From: Candidatus Symbiothrix sp.
GTDB lineage: Bacteria; Bacteroidota; Bacteroidia; Bacteroidales; Azobacteroidaceae
Direction of reading: 5' to 3'
Length of the DNA: 32,485 nt
NCBI GenBank assembly: GCA_031261285.1
Contig: JAISKM010000135.1
Coordinates: forward strand, 1-32,485
Below, piece by piece: positions 1-8,810 of the stretch. How positions within the stretch are numbered: position 1 is the first letter of the stretch; each line of letters begins with the position of its first letter. Below the pieces are notes generated by a model. That model searched no databases, was not told the DNA's origin, and saw only the letters and a program-made list of their open reading frames with translations. A program made the position numbers and the translations under genes.

Positions 1-2
1 AG

Positions 3-404
3 AGTGCGACCACTTATGAAGGCTTGGATGTGAATCCTGCTCCTTCGGCCGGTCAACGAGGCTATTACTACACTTGGCTTCAAGCCAAGCCAACAGGTGA
101 TGATGACATCTGTAAGAAACACTTAAATCGCTATTACCGTGTGCCGACTGATGCCGAATGGGCGTTACTGATAGCCGGCTATGCAACAATGACAGATGAA
201 GAAAAAGCCGCTTGGAAAGGTATTTCTTCGATGGCAGGTTACCGCCACGGTGGCGGCACGTGGCTCAACTGGAATTACAACGGCAAGTGGTGGAGCAGCA
301 CGGCTACAGACAAGAGCAATTCCATTGATAACGCCGGCACGTGGGCTACGCCAACAACCACAGCAGGCTTTTGGCTTTCAGTGCGCTGTGTGCGAAACAT
401 TTAA
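3..404 (+). CDS. C-terminal part of a FISUMP / C-type-lectin-like domain surface protein (5' truncated by window start)
   Basis: Frame is open from position 3 upstream of the listed ATG; YYRVPTDAEWALL...WWSSTAT...GFWLSVRCVRNI is typical of the Fibrobacter succinogenes major paralogous (FISUMP) domain C-terminus. Confidence 0.8.
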   Translation, partial: SATTYEGLDVNPAPSAGQRGYYYTWLQAKPTGDDDICKKHLNRYYRVPTDAEWALLIAGYATMTDEEKAAWKGISSMAGYRHGGGTWLNWNYNGKWWSSTATDKSNSIDNAGTWATPTTTAGFWLSVRCVRNI

Positions 405-498
405 GCACACAACTAAACGAACATCCGTTTATCTGCTGGGCTTTCAGCCCGCAAACGGGATGGATGTTCGTCATCCCTATCACCCCAGGCGATGTCTG

Positions 499-592
499 GG
501 GCTAGGATAGATTACCCTTTCAGGGTAAAAAAAAATACCAAGTAGGCTGAAAGCCTTACAGATCCTAGCCCAACGGCAACGCCTTGGGTAAC
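499..592. repeat. Intergenic inverted-repeat element (dispersed family; other copies near 25155-25210 and 30297-30336)
   Basis: GGGGCTAGGAT...ATCCTAGCCC flank an inner CTTTCAGGG / GGCTGAAAGCC; the 535-592 half is nearly identical to the reverse complement of 25155-25210. Confidence 0.7.
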
Positions 593-685
593 GTAATGAT
601 CACCGGCAACGCCTTGATAATGTGACGGTCAATGGCAACGCCTTGGGTCATTAATTTCAGTACAGGGCAATGTCCTGTAATGATA
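571..685. repeat. Short degenerate tandem repeat (GGCAACGCCTTG core, ~29-32 bp period)
   Basis: Cores start at 575, 605 and 634, plus a weaker unit near 666 (GGCAATGTCCTG). Confidence 0.6.
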
Positions 686-782
686 CTAATAGTTTTAGAA
701 AGAGAGTCCGCCGGGTTTTATTTTAATTCGTTTCATTTTTTTGCCTTGGCGGGTCTCTTTCTTTTTTGTGATTTGTTCTGCA

Positions 783-1553
783 CTAACGGGACGACAGTTC
801 TAACCCATCGTAGGCAATAAATACGTTTTTGGGTAGTTGTGGTTGCATCTCGGCGTAAGAGCCGAATTTGTGCGTCGTATGGATTAAAAACGCTCTTTTG
901 GGTTGGATGCGGGCGATATTTGCTAAGGCGGCGTCAATATTTTCGTGCGAAAGATGCTCCTTGGCATGAAGGGCATTGATGACTAATACGTCCAAATCGT
1001 GCAGTTTAGCATATTCTTCCTCGGGAATGGTTTTCAAATCAGTCAAATAGGCCAGATGGCCGATGCGATACCCCAAAATCGGTAAATTGCCGTGCAGCAG
1101 CCGCACCGGAATAATCTCTATTCCACTCACTGTGAACGGTTTATTCTCTATGGGCACTAAATTGAGATTGGGAACGCCCGGGTATTTATTTTCTCGAAAA
1201 GCATACGGAATACGTAATTTGATGGCTTCTGCAACATAGTCCTCAGCATAGATATTGAGTGCTTCCGTTTTGGAAAAGGCACGTAAATCGTCCAATCCAC
1301 CCACATGATCGTAATGTTCATGGGTCAACAACACGCCGTCCAATTTGTCGAAATAGTCTGATTCTAAGGCGGTCAATATCTGTTGGCGAAAGTCCGGACC
1401 ACAATCGAGCAACAAGTGTTTGCCGTCGATTTCGACCAGCAATGACGTGCGTAAACGCTTGTCGCGCGGGTCTGTAGATAAACAAACATCACACCGGCAA
1501 CCGATTTCCGGTACGCCGGTAGATGTTCCTGTGCCTAAAAAACGAATTTTCAT
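783..1553 (-). CDS. MBL-fold metallohydrolase (PhnP-like)
   Basis: 256 aa; MKIRFLGTGTSTGVPEIGCRCDVC and LLTHEHYDHVGGLDDLR metal-binding motif. Confidence 0.9.
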   Translation of the reverse strand: MKIRFLGTGTSTGVPEIGCRCDVCLSTDPRDKRLRTSLLVEIDGKHLLLDCGPDFRQQILTALESDYFDKLDGVLLTHEHYDHVGGLDDLRAFSKTEALNIYAEDYVAEAIKLRIPYAFRENKYPGVPNLNLVPIENKPFTVSGIEIIPVRLLHGNLPILGYRIGHLAYLTDLKTIPEEEYAKLHDLDVLVINALHAKEHLSHENIDAALANIARIQPKRAFLIHTTHKFGSYAEMQPQLPKNVFIAYDGLELSSR

Positions 1554-1575
1554 GATGAAATATATATTTTAAAAT

Positions 1576-3120
1576 TCATTTTATAATTCTATATCCTCCT
1601 GTTTTATCGGACCCGTTGTATTCAATTAACTTATTGTCCTTTAAAATTTTCAAATAACGCTCAGCCGTGGCATTGCTTTTTCCTATCAACTGTTCTACAT
1701 CCGACACTTTTATTGATGGATTATTTTTGATGTAATTATATATTTTTGCCAACTCTTTTTGCAGACCTTCTTTTACACCCTCAAAAGTTATATTTACACC
1801 CTCATTTTTTTTGTTTACACCCTCAAAAGTTATATTTACACCCTCATTTTCTGCATTTATACCCTCAAAGCCTATAGTTAAACCCTCACTTTCTTGTTCC
1901 GGACGCCACAGCGTGACTTTAAAATCTTCGTCTTGTTTAAAATCAGGATGCTTTAATCCCAAATCCAGACATTTGGAAACAATATCTCCCGTACCGGTGC
2001 CCATACGTTCAATATAGCCTGCCAAATAGATAGGATTTGCTAACAAAGGATTGGGAGGAAGCGATGGATGCGGAATTAATAATCTTTCAACGGTCAAACC
2101 ATAAGGCAAGTATCCCGGATTCCATATTTCCAAACGATTCTTGAAAAGCATGACTTGAACACTTCCATTGCTGGTATAATCTCGATGGGTAACAGCGTTG
2201 ACAATCGCCTCAGTCACTGCTTGCAATGGTAATTCATAATCCACATCTACATCTGTACTTTTGTCGCGCGTGCCCACTCTGGCGTCAATTCTTGACATTA
2301 CAAACGCAACCGCTTGGTCGATTAGTTCAAAAACTGTTCCCCTGTAAACTTGATACGCCGGAATGGGTTTTGTGATGTCGTTGCCGTAGAACTGAGCGCA
2401 TTTGACTTCCGATGTAATAAAAAAATGTTGAGGCTGTTTGCCGAAAAGCAAAAGAGCCGAATTGGTTATTTTCCCATCCTCCGACAATAAATCCAGGTGG
2501 GTCAAAACCGCTTGGGTGTTTGCACCGGCTGCCAATGGAAAGCCTCTTTTCTTCTGAGCCATTTGCACAAACAAAGATACTTTGTCATCATCAATATCCT
2601 TTAAGGTGGCTGTATGATGAAATGTAGCATCGAAAGGCAGCAATCGGAGATATTCTTTTTCTTCTAAATAACGAATTAATGAAGCATAGACTGCATTTTT
2701 TAAGTCTTCAAAACTCGAAAAGGTCTTCCGTACCACCGATTTCTCAACTTTTGCAATAAAAGCCGCTTCTTTGTGCTGTTTTTTAGAAACGGGGGGCGCC
2801 CCGTTGCTACCCTTTATGAATATCAGCCGGTGTTTTTTATTTTGCGTGGCTATATCATATTCTTGTTCGGTAGGGGAAATCCCAGCTTCATTTTCATAAC
2901 CATACAAATCGCCCAGTAGACCTACATAGATATCACAATTCGCCGCCTCGGAAAGAAACACTTGTGGCACAGAACAATTTTCAGCAGGAAGCTCTTCAAA
3001 AATGAACGGCTGAAAAAACTTGCCAAGCAAAGCATCACCTCGAATATAATTACAAAGGGCAACTCTTTCGCTTGCAAATTCCGATTGAACACTGCTGATA
3101 AATACTTTTATTGATTTCAT
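1576..3120 (-). CDS. DUF4062 domain plus RecG-like ATP-binding (HATPase_c_4-type) protein with wHTH-like C-terminus
   Basis: 514 aa; N-terminal MKSIKVFISSVQSEFASER...CDIYVGLLGDLYG (DUF4062); VTEAIVNAVTHRDYTSNGSVQVMLFKNRLEIWNPG (RecG-like/ATPase) ; C-terminal helix-turn-helix-like segment. Confidence 0.8.
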   Translation of the reverse strand: MKSIKVFISSVQSEFASERVALCNYIRGDALLGKFFQPFIFEELPAENCSVPQVFLSEAANCDIYVGLLGDLYGYENEAGISPTEQEYDIATQNKKHRLIFIKGSNGAPPVSKKQHKEAAFIAKVEKSVVRKTFSSFEDLKNAVYASLIRYLEEKEYLRLLPFDATFHHTATLKDIDDDKVSLFVQMAQKKRGFPLAAGANTQAVLTHLDLLSEDGKITNSALLLFGKQPQHFFITSEVKCAQFYGNDITKPIPAYQVYRGTVFELIDQAVAFVMSRIDARVGTRDKSTDVDVDYELPLQAVTEAIVNAVTHRDYTSNGSVQVMLFKNRLEIWNPGYLPYGLTVERLLIPHPSLPPNPLLANPIYLAGYIERMGTGTGDIVSKCLDLGLKHPDFKQDEDFKVTLWRPEQESEGLTIGFEGINAENEGVNITFEGVNKKNEGVNITFEGVKEGLQKELAKIYNYIKNNPSIKVSDVEQLIGKSNATAERYLKILKDNKLIEYNGSDKTGGYRIIK

Positions 3121-3187
3121 ATCAATGGTCTAAATTCATATATTTTCCCCTTTTAGATGGCGCAATTTACGCATTTAATTTAGGTAA

Positions 3188-3217
3188 AAAGGCGCAAAGT
3201 TTGTTCTTTGCGCCTTT
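3188..3217 (-). terminator. Rho-independent terminator of gdhA
   Basis: Perfect 12-bp stem AAAGGCGCAAAG / CTTTGCGCCTTT, 6-nt loop; on the minus strand followed by a T-run. Confidence 0.8.
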
Positions 3218-3256
3218 GTTTTGTCAGGGTGACCACAAGGGTCGCCCCCTATGAGA

Positions 3257-4591
3257 TTATACAATGCCTTGTGCCACCATGGCGCGTGCCACTTTCATGA
3301 AACCGGCGATGTTGGCGCCTTTCACGTAGTTGACATAACCGTTGGGCTGTTTGCCGTATTTCACACACTGCGCATGAATATCATTCATGATTTGGTGCAA
3401 TTTGGCGTCTACTTCTTCGGCAGTCCAGGAAATGTGCATCGCGTTTTGCGTCATTTCCAAGCCTGAAGTAGCCACACCGCCTGCGTTGACGGCTTTTCCC
3501 GGACCAAACAGGATGCCTTTTTCGACAAACAAATCCACTGCTTCGTTGGTACAACCCATGTTGGAAATTTCGCCTACACACGTCACGCCGTTGGCAATCA
3601 ATGTTTTAGCATCTTCCAAATTCAATTCATTTTGAATCGCGCAGGGCAGGGCGATATCGACTTTTTGCTGCCAGGGCTTTTTGCCGGCAAAAAATTCCAC
3701 GCCGTATTTTTTAGCGTAAGGCGCCACGATGTCGTCGCCTGAATCGCGCAATTCGAGCATGTAGTCGATTTTTTCGCCAGAAATACCGTTCGGGTCGTAA
3801 ACATAGCCGTCAGGACCGGAAATAGTGACCACTTTGCCGCCCAATTCGCCGGCTTTCAAAGCGGCACCCCAAGCCACGTTTCCAAAGCCGGAAACCGCGA
3901 TTGTTTTGCCTTTGATGTCCAATCCTTTTTCTTTCAACATATTGACTACGAAGTAGATACCACCAAAACCGGTTGCTTCGGGACGAATCAGTGAGCCGCC
4001 GAAATCCAGACCTTTTCCGGTGAATGTACCGGTGTTTTCGCCTGCCAATTTTTTGTACATACCATATATATAGCCAATTTCGCGACCGCCCACACCGATG
4101 TCACCGGCAGGCACGTCGGTGTCAGGACCGATGTGTTTCCACAATTCCAGGGTAAACGCCTGGCAGAAACGCATGATTTCCGCATTGGATTTGCCTTTCG
4201 GTGAGAAATCCGAGCCGCCTTTACCGCCACCCATTGGCAGAGTTGTCAACGCATTTTTGAACGTTTGTTCAAAACCCAAGAATTTCAAGGTCGACAAAGT
4301 GACCGACGCGTGAAAGCGCAAACCGCCTTTGTACGGTCCGATTGCGTTGTTGAATTGCACACGGTAGCCCAAGTTGACCTGCACGTTGCCTGCATCGTCC
4401 ACCCAAGGCACCTTAAAAGAGAAAATCCGGTCAGGCTCAACAAGTCGTTCGATGAGGCTAACCTTCTCAAACTCAGGATGTTGATTGTAAACATCCTCGA
4501 TAGAATGAAGCACTTCCCCAACGGCTTGCAGGTACTCCTGTTCGCCCGGGTGCTTTGCTTCCAAAGATTGTAAAATAGTTTCTGTCTTCAT
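3257..4591 (-). CDS. gdhA: NADP-specific glutamate dehydrogenase
   Basis: 444 aa; GPYKGGLRFHASVTLSTLKFLGFEQTFKNALTTLPMGGGKGGSDFSPKGKS and full-length family features. Confidence 0.95.
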   Translation of the reverse strand: MKTETILQSLEAKHPGEQEYLQAVGEVLHSIEDVYNQHPEFEKVSLIERLVEPDRIFSFKVPWVDDAGNVQVNLGYRVQFNNAIGPYKGGLRFHASVTLSTLKFLGFEQTFKNALTTLPMGGGKGGSDFSPKGKSNAEIMRFCQAFTLELWKHIGPDTDVPAGDIGVGGREIGYIYGMYKKLAGENTGTFTGKGLDFGGSLIRPEATGFGGIYFVVNMLKEKGLDIKGKTIAVSGFGNVAWGAALKAGELGGKVVTISGPDGYVYDPNGISGEKIDYMLELRDSGDDIVAPYAKKYGVEFFAGKKPWQQKVDIALPCAIQNELNLEDAKTLIANGVTCVGEISNMGCTNEAVDLFVEKGILFGPGKAVNAGGVATSGLEMTQNAMHISWTAEEVDAKLHQIMNDIHAQCVKYGKQPNGYVNYVKGANIAGFMKVARAMVAQGIV

Positions 4592-4691
4592 AAAAATGTA
4601 TTATTTTAGGTATCAAAGTTTTCAACTTACAAATATTTGTACTACATTTGTCCGGCAAAGTTAGGCATTATTTTTTGAACGAACAAAGAAA

Positions 4692-7643
4692 ATGGAAAGA
4701 ATTATTGATATGAAACGCTTGGTGCTGAAGGATACGTCTTTCGCGAAATTGATGAACAAGCGGATTTTCAACGTGTTACTGATTGCGACGCGCTATGATG
4801 CGTTTATGCTGGAGGACGACGGGCGCATCGACGAACAACTTTTTAACGAATATACGTCGCTTGGGTTGCGCTATCCGCCGCGTTTTACGCAGGTGGCAAC
4901 GGAGGAGGAAGCCCTCAAAGCACTGGAAAACATCCATTTCGAGTTGGTGGTTTGTATGCCGAATATGGATAATGTCGATACGTTTGCGACTGCTAATCAT
5001 ATCAAATCGCTGTATGCCGAAATTCCGATTATTGTGCTCACACCGTTCTCTAAGGAGGTTTCGCGCCGTTTGGCAACGGAGGACGTGTCCGCTATCGACT
5101 ATGTGTTCAGTTGGTTGGGCAATGCCGAGCTGCTTTTGGCGATGATTAAATTGCTGGAAGATCGCATGAATGTGGACGACGATGTCGATTCTGTGGGCGT
5201 ACAGACTATTTTGCTGGTTGAAGATTCGGTGCGATTTATTTCGTCGGCTTTACCTTTATTATATAAGTTCGTGTTGCGGCAGTCGCGTGAATTTGCGAAA
5301 GAAGCCCTGAATGCCCATCAACAGACGTTGCGGATGCGTGGACGTCCCAAAATTTTGTTGGCGCGCACCTACGAGGAGGCTGAAATGTTGTATGGCAAGT
5401 ATAAAAATAACATGCTTGGGATTATTTGCGACATGAGTTTCAATCGTCAAGGACAAAAAGACGAGTATGCGGGTTACAAATTCGGCTGCAAAGTGCGCAA
5501 CGAAGACCGGTTCGTGCCCATCGTGTTTAATTCGTCCGATGCAAGCAATAAAACCTACGCTGTCGAGCTGTCGAGCAGTTTTGTGTGGAAAAATTCCAAG
5601 ACGTTTCCGCAGGATTTGCGTAAAGAAATTTCCAATAATTTCGGATTTGGCGACTTTATTATTCTCAATCCGACGACCAAGCAGGAAGTGATGCGGGTGA
5701 CCGATTTGAAGGATTTGCAGATTAAAATTTTTGATATTCCCGAAGATTCGCTGATTTATCACTTGTCGCACAACCATTTTTCGCGTTTTTTCTATTCGCG
5801 GGCGATTTTCCCGATTGCCGAATTTTTGAAAGACATCGACGTGTCGGACTACAAAGACATGCAGGAGGCGCGTCAGGTGATTTTTGAGGCGATTGTCAGC
5901 TACCGAAAAATGAAAAATGCGGGGATCGTGGCCGTGTTTGAAAAAGACCGGTTCGATGAATATTCCAATTTTGCACGTATCGGCGAGGATTCGTTGGGCG
6001 GTAAGGGGCGCGGACTGGCGTTTATGGGGCAGATGATCAAACGTTACGCATCCGATTTGGAGAAAAAATTCCCGGAAGCGTCGATTCGATTGCCGAAAAC
6101 GGTGGTGCTGACGACCGATATTTTCGACGAATTTATGGAGCACAACAACCTCTACGAGATTGCGTTACAGGATTTGCCCGATCAGGCTATTTTGAAGCAT
6201 TTTTTAAGTGCGAACTTGCCTAAACGTTTGATTGACGATTTGCTCGTGTTTTTCGATGTGATCAAAACGCCGATTGCCGTGCGTTCGTCAAGTTTGTTGG
6301 AAGATGCTCATTATCAGCCATTTGCAGGGATATACAACACGTATATGGTGCCTCAAATGGACGATTCTCACGAGATGCTCGAATGGATTGGCGATGCCAT
6401 CAAGGGCGTGTACGCGTCTGTCTTTTTCAAGGATAGCAAGGCGTATATGACCGCCACGCAGAACCTGATTGATCAGGAAAAAATGGCGATTGTATTGCAG
6501 GAAGTGGTGGGCGCTTACCACGACGACCGTTTTTATCCCGAATATTCCGGCGTGGCACGCTCGTTGAATTTTTATCCTGTGAACGATGAAACACCCGCCG
6601 AGGGCATTGCTAACGTGGCGTTGGGATTGGGCAAATACATTGTCGACGGCGGTGTCACGCTCCGTTTTTCGCCTAAACATCCGCACAAAATTTTGCAAAC
6701 CAGCACGTTGGAATTGGCACTCAAAGATACGCAAAAACAGTTTTATGCTCTGAATTTGAAAGCCTTGTCCGGTGCTCTATCGACCGATGATGCCTACAAT
6801 TTTTTGACGTTGCCCATCAAAGAGGCGGAGAAAGACGGGACGCTCCAACCGTTGGTGTCCACGTATGATGCCAATGATCAGATACTTATGGATGGGTATT
6901 ATCCCGACTACAAGCGTTATGTCATCACTTTCGTCCATTCGTTGCAAAACGAGTCGTTCCCGTTGGCAAAAATTTTGAGTTATGTGCTGAAATTAGGGCA
7001 AAAAGAGATGGGACGCCCGGTGGAAATTGAGTTTGCCGTCAATCAAAACGTGTTTTATCTGCTGCAAATTCGTCCGATTGTGGACAACAAAATGCTGATG
7101 GAGGAAGATTTGACAAAAATCCCTCAAGAAAATCTAATTTTGTCGTCGCAAAAAGCCTTGGGACACGGCATTTACACTGATATTTGCGATGTCGTGTATG
7201 TTAAAACAGCTGTTTTCAACTCCTCCAACAACGAAAAAATTGTTCCGGAAATCGAAGCCTTGAACAAGCAACTGATAGACGAGGGACGCAACTACGTGCT
7301 GGTGGCTCCGGGTCGCTGGGGCAGTTCAGACCCCAGTTTAGGCATTCCTGTCAAGTGGTCGCAAATCTCCAATGCGCGTCTGATTGTGGAATCCGGATTG
7401 GAAAATTACCGCATCGAACCCAGTCAGGGCACGCATTTCTTTCAAAATTTGACGTCGTTTGGAGCGGGTTATTTCACGATTAATCCCTACATCGGCGATG
7501 GTTTTTTTGACGAGCCTTACCTCAATGCGCAACCCGCAGTGAGTGAAACAGCCTTTTTACGTCACGTGCGCTTCGAAAAACCGGCAATCATCAAGATTGA
7601 CGGCAAAAAGAACTTAGGCGTAGTCGAGAAACCGCTCTCGTAG
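4692..7643 (+). CDS. Receiver-like domain(s) fused to a PEP synthase/PPDK N-terminal ATP-binding domain
   Basis: 983 aa; N-terminal response-regulator-like segments; GEDSLGGKGRGLAFM and IAVRSSSLLEDAHYQPFAGIYNTY, EIEFAVNQNVFYLLQIRPIV typical of PPDK_N. Confidence 0.85.
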   Translation: MERIIDMKRLVLKDTSFAKLMNKRIFNVLLIATRYDAFMLEDDGRIDEQLFNEYTSLGLRYPPRFTQVATEEEALKALENIHFELVVCMPNMDNVDTFATANHIKSLYAEIPIIVLTPFSKEVSRRLATEDVSAIDYVFSWLGNAELLLAMIKLLEDRMNVDDDVDSVGVQTILLVEDSVRFISSALPLLYKFVLRQSREFAKEALNAHQQTLRMRGRPKILLARTYEEAEMLYGKYKNNMLGIICDMSFNRQGQKDEYAGYKFGCKVRNEDRFVPIVFNSSDASNKTYAVELSSSFVWKNSKTFPQDLRKEISNNFGFGDFIILNPTTKQEVMRVTDLKDLQIKIFDIPEDSLIYHLSHNHFSRFFYSRAIFPIAEFLKDIDVSDYKDMQEARQVIFEAIVSYRKMKNAGIVAVFEKDRFDEYSNFARIGEDSLGGKGRGLAFMGQMIKRYASDLEKKFPEASIRLPKTVVLTTDIFDEFMEHNNLYEIALQDLPDQAILKHFLSANLPKRLIDDLLVFFDVIKTPIAVRSSSLLEDAHYQPFAGIYNTYMVPQMDDSHEMLEWIGDAIKGVYASVFFKDSKAYMTATQNLIDQEKMAIVLQEVVGAYHDDRFYPEYSGVARSLNFYPVNDETPAEGIANVALGLGKYIVDGGVTLRFSPKHPHKILQTSTLELALKDTQKQFYALNLKALSGALSTDDAYNFLTLPIKEAEKDGTLQPLVSTYDANDQILMDGYYPDYKRYVITFVHSLQNESFPLAKILSYVLKLGQKEMGRPVEIEFAVNQNVFYLLQIRPIVDNKMLMEEDLTKIPQENLILSSQKALGHGIYTDICDVVYVKTAVFNSSNNEKIVPEIEALNKQLIDEGRNYVLVAPGRWGSSDPSLGIPVKWSQISNARLIVESGLENYRIEPSQGTHFFQNLTSFGAGYFTINPYIGDGFFDEPYLNAQPAVSETAFLRHVRFEKPAIIKIDGKKNLGVVEKPLS

Positions 7644-7653
7644 AGAGCGGTTT
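7629..7653. terminator. Bidirectional terminator between convergent genes
   Basis: Perfect 11-bp stem AAACCGCTCTC-GTA-GAGAGCGGTTT; overlaps the stop codon of the upstream + strand gene. Confidence 0.7.
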
Positions 7654-7654
7654 A

Positions 7655-8758
7655 CTATACAAGTGCTGTAATTTTTTTCGCAAAATTCTCCCACGACAGA
7701 TTTTTTTTCTCTTGGCGTATCGCTTCCATGAAGAGGGTCTTGTCGGAATGAAAAAATTCTTGAATGCCGTTGGCGAGCGATTGCGCGGTTGGTTGGCACA
7801 CAATGCCTGTGCCGGTGGTTGCAATGGCTGCTTTTAGTCCGCCAACATCTGTTGCCACAACGGGCACTTCAAAATGGTAGGCTACGGGCAGTACGCCACT
7901 TTGAGTAGCGGATTTGTAGGGCAGCACGAGGAGGTCTGCTGCCGAAAAGATAATCGGAATATCCAGGTCGTTAATGTAGCAATTGATAACCTTAATGCGC
8001 CTGTTTGCAGTCGATTGGTCGATTTGTTTTTGGTATTTATCGAACGAACTGTATGATTCACCCGCGATAATCAATTGGTAGGAATCGTCCAACAAGTTCA
8101 TGGCGTCAATCAACAAATCCAAGCCTTTGTAGTCGCGAATCAGCCCAAAAAAGAGGAGTGTTTTTTTATAATGATCCACAGAAAGCAATTGACGGGCACT
8201 GTCAATCAATAGTCGTTCGCCAAAATGGTCGTAAAGTGGGTGCGGGGTCAGGCAAACGTTCGCACCGGGTTTCAACGCCAACAAATCGCGTTTCACACTC
8301 TCGCTCATCACCACAAACGAATCACACTGATTGAAAAACAGGCGTGCCAACGGCTTGTCAAAAAAGTGCGACTCGTGAGGCAGCGCATTGTGCAACAGCC
8401 CAATCACTTTGGTTTTCTTTTTCAAGCGTTTAGCCACATAGGCATAAGCAGGTGCAAAAAACGACATCCAGTAAGCAATAATCAGCACACCGGGTTGAAA
8501 TTTTTCAATCGCCTGAACTGTTTCGTGGTATGAAAACGGCTGCACAGAGTCTAAAACGCGTTCAGCAGGCACTGAAACCGCATCGTCTTCATTTTCCACA
8601 AACTGCGTTTTCCCGGGAAACAGCACCGAAGGATAAAGGCGCGAAAACGAAAATGCTTTCACCTCATGCTCAACGTTCAACGCATCGTAGAGCCTCGCAC
8701 TAAATTGTGCAATCCCCCCGCGGTAAGGATAAAATGGTGATAAAATTGCAATTTTCAT
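7655..8758 (-). CDS. Glycosyltransferase family 4-like (GT-B)
   Basis: 367 aa; MKIAILSPFYPYRGGIAQFSARLYDAL, LLVLPYKSATQSGVLPVAYHFEVPVVATDVGGLKA. Confidence 0.9.
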   Translation of the reverse strand: MKIAILSPFYPYRGGIAQFSARLYDALNVEHEVKAFSFSRLYPSVLFPGKTQFVENEDDAVSVPAERVLDSVQPFSYHETVQAIEKFQPGVLIIAYWMSFFAPAYAYVAKRLKKKTKVIGLLHNALPHESHFFDKPLARLFFNQCDSFVVMSESVKRDLLALKPGANVCLTPHPLYDHFGERLLIDSARQLLSVDHYKKTLLFFGLIRDYKGLDLLIDAMNLLDDSYQLIIAGESYSSFDKYQKQIDQSTANRRIKVINCYINDLDIPIIFSAADLLVLPYKSATQSGVLPVAYHFEVPVVATDVGGLKAAIATTGTGIVCQPTAQSLANGIQEFFHSDKTLFMEAIRQEKKNLSWENFAKKITALV

Positions 8759-8763
8759 AATCT

Positions 8764-8810
8764 CTACACTCTAATAACTACACTCTAATAACTACACTCT
8801 AAACTCTAAT
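8764..8810. repeat. CTACACTCTAATAA 14-bp tandem repeat
   Basis: ctacactctaataa ctacactctaataa ctacactctaaactctaat by eye; related to the repeat at 27641-27750. Confidence 0.7.

Noticed and set aside
3-404. Second DGR variable repeat in the FISUMP gene at the window start
   Set aside because: CLec/FISUMP C-terminus is similar at protein level, but the DNA lacks the GCTGGTAGCGAGCAAC anchor and the NNC codon run.
571-685. Possible mini-CRISPR array (repeats with ~30-bp period)
   Set aside because: Conserved core is only about 12 bp, gaps are 17-20 nt and partly similar, the last unit is degenerate, and no cas genes are present.
632-820. 62-aa ORF after the tandem repeats
   Set aside because: Starts in repeat DNA and overlaps the 3' end of the convergent MBL-fold gene; no coding support.
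5259-6143. 294-aa antisense ORF within the 983-aa gene
   Set aside because: Antisense to a clear PPDK_N-type coding frame; translation looks non-biological (H/F/R rich).
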